Part shown: in pieces, positions 56,415-64,000 of the stretch | Position numbering within the stretch: the stretch's first letter is position 1 | Layout: each line of letters begins with the position of its first letter | Source of the DNA: Arthrobacter sp. PGP41 | GTDB taxonomy: Bacteria > Actinomycetota > Actinomycetes > Actinomycetales > Micrococcaceae | Reading direction: 5' to 3' | NCBI RefSeq assembly: GCF_002953935.1 | Contig: NZ_CP026514.1 | Span: 3,906,001-3,970,000, forward strand | DNA: 64,000 nucleotides | Translations under genes and position numbers: made by a program | Notes under the pieces: model-generated | Told to the model about the DNA's origin: nothing | Seen by the model: the letters and a program-made list of their open reading frames with translations, nothing else | Database searches by the model: none

Positions 56415-56448
56415 TGGAACCACTGCTGCTGATCCAGCAGTGGTTCCA
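56415..56448 (-). terminator. Stem-loop downstream of the heat-shock operon
   Basis: Perfect 14-base arms TGGAACCACTGCTG and complement with a 6-base loop. Outer CCCCC (56402-56406) and GGGGG (56460-56464) can pair around it, and the minus strand continues into TTTT. It lies about 100 bases past the hspR stop. Confidence 0.6.
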
Positions 56449-56545
56449 TTGAAGTTTCCGGGGGCTCCGGGGTCACGAGTAGTGAGTACTCTAATTCCGG
56501 CCGGCACCGGGGGCGCGGTACTTAGGTCCGGCCTGCCGCGAGCAG

Positions 56546-56971
56546 CTAAGTGCCGAGGGAACGGGGCCGCCAGAGCACCACGGCTTGCGAGCGGGGGCGC
56601 GGGCGCTGGCCCCGTGCCAGGCTCACCACGTCGCCGGCCGCGCCGGCCGCGAAGATCCGTGCGTCCAGGGGCTGCCGGCGCCGGCCGAGTTCCTCGGTCA
56701 GCTCCGCGATCCGGCCCTGCAGGGCGGCCACCTGGTTCTCGAGTTCCAGGATCCGCTTGATCCCTTCCAGCGACACGCCCTCCTGGGACAGCCGCTGCAC
56801 TTCACGCAGCATGGTCACGTCCCGCTGGGAATAGCGGCGGGACTTTCCGGGAGCGCGGCTGGGCGAGACGATACCCAGGCGGTCGTACTGGCGCAGCGTC
56901 TGGGGGTGCATGTCCGCAAGCTCAGCCGCCACCGAAATCACGAAAATGGGCTGGTCAGCACTGACGTCCAC
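56546..56971 (-). CDS. hspR: Heat-shock repressor HspR (MerR family)
   Basis: 141-residue repressor of the dnaK operon. MerR-type winged helix with the HspR pattern VISVAAELADMHPQTLRQYDRLGIVSPSRAPGKSRRYSQRD (shown in the first 55 residues in pieces: HPQTLRQYDR, RRYSQRDV), then a coiled-coil region ELENQVAALQGRIAELTEEL. It binds HAIR elements together with DnaK as co-repressor, giving feedback control. Last gene of dnaK-grpE-dnaJ-hspR, 14 bases after dnaJ. Confidence 0.93.
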   Translation of the reverse strand: MDVSADQPIFVISVAAELADMHPQTLRQYDRLGIVSPSRAPGKSRRYSQRDVTMLREVQRLSQEGVSLEGIKRILELENQVAALQGRIAELTEELGRRRQPLDARIFAAGAAGDVVSLARGQRPRPRSQAVVLWRPRSLGT

Positions 56972-56985
56972 TGCACACCTCCCTG

Positions 56986-57957
56986 CTACAACCGGGCCTT
57001 GGCGGCCAGGCCCTCACGGACATCGGCTCCCGCTGTGGCCTCGGCAAACGCCTTGACCGCCGATTCGGCTTCTTTGTTCAGGTTCTTGGGAACGGCGACG
57101 TCGATGGTCACCAGCAGGTCGCCGGTCCCCTTCGGCGTCTTCACGCCTTTGCCCTTGACCCGCAACGTACGGCCCGACGGCGTCCCGGCCGGCACGCGGA
57201 CCCGTACCTTTTCGCCGTCGATGGTGGGCACCTCGATGTCCGCTCCCAACGCAGCCTCGGGGAAGGTGACTGGGACGTGGATGCGGAGGTTGTCGCCGTC
57301 GCGCGTGTAGAAGGGGTGCGGCTGGACCGAGACGGACACCACCAGGTCCCCGTATCCGGCAGCACCGGGCTGGCCCTTGCCCCGGATCCGGACCTTTTGG
57401 CCGTCCTTGATGCCGGCGGGCACCCGGACGTCAATGACTTCACCGCTCGGTTCCCGCAGGCCAATGGTGGTGCCGCGAATGGAACCGGCAAAGGAAATGC
57501 TCGTGGAGGCCGTGCGGTCCGCACCCTTCTGGGGCGTCCGCTGGAACCCGGTCTGGCCAAAGCCGCCGCCGAACAGATCGGCGAACTCCGGCGGAATGCC
57601 GCCGGCGGAAGGGTTGAAGCCGCCGGCATGCCGGCCGGTGTTGCCCGTGAACAGGCCGCCGAACATGTCCTCGAAGCCGCCGTTGCCCGCTCCGGCACCG
57701 CCCGGAGCAAAGCGCGCGCCGCCGCCCATGGCCCGGATGGCGTCGTACTGCTGGCGCTCGTCGGGGTCCGAAAGCACCGAGTAAGCCTCGGAGATGTCCT
57801 TGAACTTCTTCTCGGAAGCCGTGTTCCCCGCGTTCGTATCAGGGTGGTGCTGCCGGGCCAGCTTCCGATAGGCCTTCTTGATATCGGCGTCGGAAGCGTC
57901 CTTGGCAACACCAAGGATCTTGTAAAAGTCCTTGTCCACCCAATCCTGGCTAGCCAA
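56986..57957 (-). CDS. dnaJ: DnaJ-type co-chaperone without zinc finger
   Basis: 323 residues: J domain with HPD ([12 protein letters not shown]), a Gly/Phe-rich linker ([12 protein letters not shown]), then C-terminal substrate-binding domains ([19 protein letters not shown]). The CxxCxGxG zinc finger of type I DnaJ is absent, as in CbpA-like proteins. The start is TTG at 57957 with AAAGGAA upstream. Stimulates DnaK ATPase. Confidence 0.92.
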   Translation of the reverse strand: MASQDWVDKDFYKILGVAKDASDADIKKAYRKLARQHHPDTNAGNTASEKKFKDISEAYSVLSDPDERQQYDAIRAMGGGARFAPGGAGAGNGGFEDMFGGLFTGNTGRHAGGFNPSAGGIPPEFADLFGGGFGQTGFQRTPQKGADRTASTSISFAGSIRGTTIGLREPSGEVIDVRVPAGIKDGQKVRIRGKGQPGAAGYGDLVVSVSVQPHPFYTRDGDNLRIHVPVTFPEAALGADIEVPTIDGEKVRVRVPAGTPSGRTLRVKGKGVKTPKGTGDLLVTIDVAVPKNLNKEAESAVKAFAEATAGADVREGLAAKARL

Positions 57958-57986
57958 TGGCGTTTCCTTTCAAGAATCTGTGCCGA

Positions 57987-58037
57987 GATGACAGTTCGCG
58001 CCAATGTTCTGTCGAACCACTGCCGCGAACTGTCATC
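57987..58037. repeat. Palindrome between grpE and dnaJ
   Basis: Perfect 14-base arms GATGACAGTTCGCG (57987-58000) and CGCGAACTGTCATC (58024-58037), extendable to 17 with one mismatch. The 23-base loop contains a nested GTTC/GAAC stem. It lies inside the operon, where it may lower dnaJ-hspR expression or protect the upstream mRNA. Confidence 0.75.
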
Positions 58038-58052
58038 CCGATGGGAGTAATG

Positions 58053-58733
58053 CTAGGCCGGAACGGCCACGATCACCTGCGCGGCCCGGAGGACGCGTTC
58101 GCCTGACTTGTAGCCGGAGCGGAGCACCTGGCTGACGGTGTCAACCTCGATGTCCTCGCCGGGCTGCTGGATCAGGGCCTCGTGGATCGTGGGATCGAAC
58201 TCCACGCCGGTCTCGTCGATCCGAACCAGGCCGTACGTCTTCAGCGCGTTCTCCAGCTTGGCGGCGATCGCGGCGAACGGACCGTCAACGAGGTCGCCGT
58301 GCTGGCGGGCCGCATCCACGTCGTCCAGGACCGGCAGCAGGGAGTTCAGGACGCCGATGACGGCCATTTCCCCGGCCACCGCGCGGTCGCGTTCAACGCG
58401 CTTGCGGTAGTTGACGTACTCGGCCTGCAGGCGGAGGAGGTCGTTCCTTAGCTCGGCGGCCTCAGCCGTTGAGCCTGCAGAACCAGCGCCCTGGGCCACG
58501 GACTCCTCGGCCGGCACCTCCACCCCGTTGAGGATCTCCTCAGCCTGGGCGAGCGCATCGCCGTCGGAATCCTTGGCAGCGGCGGCATGGCCGCCCTCGG
58601 GATGCCGGGCCTGCCCGGTCACCGGGTCAACCTTGCGGTTGTCCCGGATGACCGGCTCACGGCTGTCGCCCCGCTGGTCCGTGTTCTCATGGCCTGCGGA
58701 AGTGTGCTCTTCCTCGTTACCGTGATGGGGCAT
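58053..58733 (-). CDS. grpE: Nucleotide exchange factor GrpE
   Basis: 226 residues. Disordered charged N-terminus of about 85 residues, then a long coiled coil (LRNDLLRLQAEYVNYRKRVERDR) and the C-terminal beta wing (DPTIHEALIQQPGEDIEVDTVSQVLRSGYKSGERVLRAAQVIV). Releases ADP from DnaK. The long acidic/His-rich N-terminal tail is typical of actinobacteria. Starts two bases after dnaK. Confidence 0.94.
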   Translation of the reverse strand: MPHHGNEEEHTSAGHENTDQRGDSREPVIRDNRKVDPVTGQARHPEGGHAAAAKDSDGDALAQAEEILNGVEVPAEESVAQGAGSAGSTAEAAELRNDLLRLQAEYVNYRKRVERDRAVAGEMAVIGVLNSLLPVLDDVDAARQHGDLVDGPFAAIAAKLENALKTYGLVRIDETGVEFDPTIHEALIQQPGEDIEVDTVSQVLRSGYKSGERVLRAAQVIVAVPA

Positions 58734-58735
58734 GG

Positions 58736-60682
<1,947 letters not shown>

Positions 60683-60706
60683 TCAGCGCACAGATGATGT
60701 CAATCC

Positions 60707-60733
60707 GAAGTTGAGCGTACTGCACTCAACTTC
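60707..60733. promoter_or_regulatory. HAIR-like HspR operator, distal
   Basis: Nine-base arms GAAGTTGAG and CTCAACTTC with a 9-base spacer; the core differs from the proximal site at one base. The two cores start 53 bases apart, about five helical turns. Confidence 0.82.
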
Positions 60734-60863
60734 TCGCTTGGGACGACCGGCAAAGGCCCCCACTCCCGCCCAATGGCGCGGTTTCCGGACCTTAAATGCG
60801 GACGACGGCGGTTCCCCGTTTCGCTCCTGGAGAACCTGCCGCCGCGCTGCTTTTGCAGCCGTA

Positions 60864-61154
60864 TTACCTGTCGCCGTCCGGGCGGCCGTGCAGGGGCCCC
60901 CGCTCCTCAGCAGTGGTGTTCACCTGCCCGTCGGTGAGCCCTTCGCGGATGGTGTCAGCTTCGTGCGCCGTGCCCACAGTACCGGCGCCCCCATAATCGC
61001 CGTCCTCATATTCGCCGTCCTCACGGTTCACGGCGGCGTCCCCCACAGTGCCGGCATCGCCGTAGTCGCCGTCCACATACTGCCCGCCTTCGCCTTCCAG
61101 GCCCGGCGCTGTATTGCCCTTGCGGGGCTGCTCATCGGCGTGATGTTCCGTCAT
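60864..61154 (-). CDS. Small acidic protein with an internal duplication
   Basis: 96 residues, hydrophilic, no cysteine or membrane segment. Two similar units are visible: YVDGDYGDAGTVGDA and YEDGDYGGAGTVGTA, separated by about 9 residues. Probably disordered. I chose ATG 61154 (MTEHHADEQ) because AGGGAGAG precedes it; an earlier ATG adds 11 residues. No family recognised. Confidence 0.6.
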   Translation of the reverse strand: MTEHHADEQPRKGNTAPGLEGEGGQYVDGDYGDAGTVGDAAVNREDGEYEDGDYGGAGTVGTAHEADTIREGLTDGQVNTTAEERGPLHGRPDGDR

Positions 61155-61281
61155 GATGACTTCTCTCCCTTGAGATTCCGCGTCCATACGGGCGCATTTG
61201 CAGTCTATCGAGCGGGCCTTTTAGCCAACAGGGCCGCGGCGCAGGGGCTTCAGGGGACACGGCACGGGCCGGGTCCGGCGT

Positions 61282-63489
61282 TTAGCGGCGGCCTGCACCC
61301 TCCACCACGGGCTCGGGGCTGCCGCCGGTTTCCTGCTGGATGGCCGCATCCGGTTCCGGCCGCGCCGGTCTGCCCGGCCACCAGATGCGGGGCCCGATGT
61401 CGTAGGCGAGCGCCGGCACCAGCAGCGACCGGACCAGGACAGTGTCCAGCAGCACCCCGAACGCCACGATAAAGGCCAGCTGCACCAGGAACATGATCGG
61501 AATGACGCCCAGCGCGGCGAACGTGCCCGCCAGGACCACCCCGGCGGAGGTGATGACGCCGCCGGTGACGCCCAGGCCGCGAAGGATGCCGGGCCGGGTG
61601 CCGTGCTTCAGGGACTCCTCCCGGACCCTGCTCATCAGGAAGATGTTGTAGTCCACCCCAAGGGCAACCAGGAACACAAAACCGAACAGCGGAACTGTGG
61701 CATCTGCCCCCGGGAAGCCCAGGATGTTGTTGAAAACAAACGCGGAAACGCCCATGGCCGCGGCGTAGGACAGCACCACCGAGAGCACCAGCAGCACCGG
61801 CGCCAGGATGGAGCGGAGCAGCAGCATCAGGATGAAGAGGATCACCACCAGGACCACCGGGATGATGATCACCAGGTCCCGCTGTGCGGTGGTGTTGGTA
61901 TCCAGCGCCGTCGCCGTTACGCCGCCCACCAGCGCTTCGGGGTCCACGGCCTTGACGTCCGCGCGCAGCGCCTTGACCGCTTCCTCCGCTTCAAGGGAAT
62001 CCGCGGCGGAGTTGAGGGTGGCGTTGATGAGCACTTTCCCGTCGCGGACGTCCGGTGCGCTGGGAGCGCCGGGGGCTCCGGTGATGGGCACGGAACCCTG
62101 GGCAAGGAGATAAGCCTCGCCCACGCCGTCGGCCGCTTTCACGGTGTCCAGCACTTCCTGCGCCTTGCCTTGGTCCGCAACCACGACGGCGGGGCTGCCG
62201 CTGCCGGCGTCGAAATGCCGCGCCAAAGCATCCTGGCCGTCAACGGCGTTGGATGCCGTGAGGATGACGTCGGTTTGTGGAACGCCGTTGGCCTTGAGCT
62301 GCAGGACGCCGGCCGAGGCAACCACGAGCAGCAGGACCGAGGCGATCCACACCAGGCGGGGCCGCCGGGAGACCAGGGACCCGGTGGCACGCCACAGGCC
62401 CTTCTGGCCTTCCAGCCCGGTGACCAGCTCGGGTTCGCGCTGGTCCGCGGGGAGCAGCTTGGGACGGAAGGGCCAGAAGGCAGCCCGGCCCAGCAACGCC
62501 ATCAGGGCAGGGAGCAGCGTCAGCGCGGCAAACAGCGAACAGAGGATGCCGGCTGCGGCCACGGGACCCAGCGCCTTGTTGGAGTTGAGGTCGGAAAAGA
62601 GCAGGCACAGCAGGGCGATGATCACCGTTGCGCCGGAGGCCAGGATGGGCTCGAAAGACGCTTTCCACGCGGTCAGGACCGCGGCAGTGCGGTTGGTGGT
62701 GTGGGTCAAGGCTTCGCGGAACCGCGCCACGTACAGCAGGGCATAATCCGTGGCGGCGCCGATGACAAGGATGGACAGGATGCCCTGGCTCTGGCCGTTC
62801 AGCTGGATCCATCCGGCCTTCGCCATGCCGAACACCAGCAGGATGGCGGCACACAGCGCAAAGACGGACGTCAGGAGCACCATGACGGGCAGCAGGAGGG
62901 AGCGGTACACCACCAGCAGGATCACGAACACCGCAGCCAGGGCCACCAGCAGGAGGATGCCGTCGATTCCGGCGAACGCGGCAGTGAGGTCCGCCGCAAG
63001 CCCGGCCGGGCCGGTCACGAAGGCCTGCATGCCCGCCGGGGCCCTCTCGGCTATGGTGTCCCGCAACTCCTGCACGGCTTCCGTGACGTCGGCCGAGGAA
63101 TCGATGGACGCGATGAACTGGACGGCTTTGCCGTCCTCGGAGGGGATGGGTCCGATTACCGCGCCGCCGAGCTGCAGCTCCTCAAGTTCCGCCCGCAGTC
63201 CCGCAACCTCCCCCAGCTGGACCGGGGTGAAGGCCTCGCTGCTTTCGATCACGACGACGCCCGGAACCTCATCCGAGTCACGGAATTTGGCCTGCCGGTC
63301 CTGCGCCTCAGTGGCCTCGGCGCCTGCCGGAAGGAAGGAGGCCTGGTCGTTGGAGGAGACCTCTTCGAGCCGCCCGAATGTTGGGCCTCCGACCCCCGCC
63401 AGCGCCAGCCATGTCAGCACCAGGATCACGGGAAGCAGCCAGCGCAACCAGAACGGGACACGTTCCTTGCCGGTTGAAGCGGTTCTCAT
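61282..63489 (-). CDS. MMPL-family RND-type exporter
   Basis: 735 residues, 12 helices with two large outside loops in the MMPL pattern: N-terminal helix WLRWLLPVILVLTWLALAGVG, GAATDYALLYVARFREAL in the first half and VALGVDYNIFLMSRVREES in the second half, where the acidic residues relay protons. Likely exports lipids or drugs. Divergent from a MarR-type gene with an operator between, so induction by a toxic compound is plausible. Confidence 0.92.
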   Translation of the reverse strand: MRTASTGKERVPFWLRWLLPVILVLTWLALAGVGGPTFGRLEEVSSNDQASFLPAGAEATEAQDRQAKFRDSDEVPGVVVIESSEAFTPVQLGEVAGLRAELEELQLGGAVIGPIPSEDGKAVQFIASIDSSADVTEAVQELRDTIAERAPAGMQAFVTGPAGLAADLTAAFAGIDGILLLVALAAVFVILLVVYRSLLLPVMVLLTSVFALCAAILLVFGMAKAGWIQLNGQSQGILSILVIGAATDYALLYVARFREALTHTTNRTAAVLTAWKASFEPILASGATVIIALLCLLFSDLNSNKALGPVAAAGILCSLFAALTLLPALMALLGRAAFWPFRPKLLPADQREPELVTGLEGQKGLWRATGSLVSRRPRLVWIASVLLLVVASAGVLQLKANGVPQTDVILTASNAVDGQDALARHFDAGSGSPAVVVADQGKAQEVLDTVKAADGVGEAYLLAQGSVPITGAPGAPSAPDVRDGKVLINATLNSAADSLEAEEAVKALRADVKAVDPEALVGGVTATALDTNTTAQRDLVIIIPVVLVVILFILMLLLRSILAPVLLVLSVVLSYAAAMGVSAFVFNNILGFPGADATVPLFGFVFLVALGVDYNIFLMSRVREESLKHGTRPGILRGLGVTGGVITSAGVVLAGTFAALGVIPIMFLVQLAFIVAFGVLLDTVLVRSLLVPALAYDIGPRIWWPGRPARPEPDAAIQQETGGSPEPVVEGAGRR

Positions 63490-63538
63490 TTCATGCCTTC
63501 CAGGGGAGGGATGCGGGCGGAATTGGTTCCATCTTAGA

Positions 63539-63559
63539 TTATCTCTGTGATAGAGATAA
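63539..63559. promoter_or_regulatory. MarR-type operator
   Basis: Perfect palindrome TTATCTCT-N5-AGAGATAA, 50 bases before the MMPL start and 133 bases before the MarR gene; the only AT-rich patch in this region. Confidence 0.7.
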
Positions 63560-63691
63560 GTGGTTGGCTAGCTTTTCTCGTTCCCGCCCGTACCTCCATG
63601 CCGGCCGGGCTCAAGTAATATCCGTCAGGACGGACGGCCAACGGCCGAGCGCCGGCGCCGTGCACCGGCGCTCCAAACTCAGGAGGTGGAC

Positions 63692-64000
63692 ATGGCAGGC
63701 AATACCGGCCCGGCCTTGCAGGGACCTCCCCCCGGCCCGCCCGCGGGACCGCACCCGCTGGTCCTGCTCCTGCAGGAGTTCACGTTGGAAGCCAACCGGT
63801 ACGTGGATGCAGCAGGCGGGCGGAAGGACATGCACCGCACGGACCTCAATGCCCTGGCCGCGATCATGCGCCACACGGCGAAGGGGAACGTGGTGACGCC
63901 CGGGCTCCTGCGCAAGGAACTGCACCTGAGCTCGCCCGCCACCACAGCCCTGATCGACCGGCTGGACAATTCGGGTCACGTGACCCGCGAACGGCTTGGC
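63692..64000 (+). CDS. MarR-family transcriptional regulator, 3' end outside window
   Basis: At least 103 residues. A proline-rich N-terminus is followed by a MarR winged helix: DLNALAAIMRHTAKGNVVTP, then the recognition helix SSPATTALIDRLDNSGHVTRE. AGGAGG lies seven bases before the ATG. Divergent from the MMPL exporter and probably its repressor through the TTATCTCT palindrome. Confidence 0.87.
   Translation, partial: MAGNTGPALQGPPPGPPAGPHPLVLLLQEFTLEANRYVDAAGGRKDMHRTDLNALAAIMRHTAKGNVVTPGLLRKELHLSSPATTALIDRLDNSGHVTRERLG

Overview
The window is a GC-rich actinobacterial chromosome segment. Gene content and order fit the Micrococcaceae (Arthrobacter, Pseudarthrobacter, Paenarthrobacter). Evidence for this is the dnaK-grpE-dnaJ-hspR operon with HAIR-type operators, RskA-type anti-sigma factors, ROK and CsoR-type regulators, frequent ATGA/TGATG gene overlaps, GTG/TTG starts and probable leaderless mRNAs. 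The genus is inferred from protein families, not from a search. I see no rRNA, tRNA, CRISPR, insertion sequence or prophage. The DNA looks like ordinary chromosome shaped by gene loss and small intergenic palindromes.

Layout. 1-6.7 kb (minus): carbohydrate operon, in transcription order a Tat-type solute-binding lipoprotein, two permeases, a MalK-type ATPase, a GH63-type glycosidase and a Gfo/Idh/MocA dehydrogenase cut by the left edge; a divergent ROK repressor follows at 6.8 kb. 8-15 kb: ferritin, tandem SMR exporters (the second running into a pullulanase remnant), a small-molecule kinase, an aldo/keto reductase, an MBL hydrolase, a DEAD-box RNA helicase with a structured leader and a methyltransferase. 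15-20.5 kb: two MFS exporters, trmB and membrane proteins. 20.5-24.5 kb: two ECF sigma/anti-sigma modules, each next to an exported protein. 24.7-31.5 kb: a DUF4287/DUF5655 protein, a DUF4375 protein, a SWIM/SNF2 ATPase and an ammonium transporter.

31.8-36.6 kb: a HupE-like membrane protein translationally coupled to a giant exported metallophosphoesterase with a PQQ-type propeller. 36.8-40.9 kb: a ThuA/ThuB-like pair and an amylosucrase. 41-50.4 kb: pheA, then a homoprotocatechuate (3,4-dihydroxyphenylacetate) meta-cleavage cluster: flavin hydroxylase (divergent), FAH-RraA fusion, GntR regulator, hpaE, hpaD, hpaH, hpaI. 50.5-56 kb: a reactive-sulfur locus with a CstR-like regulator, rhodaneses, a TauE/SafE exporter, remnants of a thioredoxin and a rhodanese, a persulfide-dioxygenase-like fusion and an MFS protein. 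56-60.7 kb: the dnaK heat-shock operon. 60.9-64 kb: a small acidic protein, an MMPL exporter and a divergent MarR regulator cut by the right edge.

The most notable non-coding signals are three copies of a long near-perfect palindrome (8.6, 14.3 and 40.9 kb) with a paired base change between copies, three CsoR-type operators exactly 21 bp apart at 50.8 kb, back-to-back identical ECF promoter motifs at 21.7 kb, and a terminator-like switchable leader ahead of the RNA helicase.
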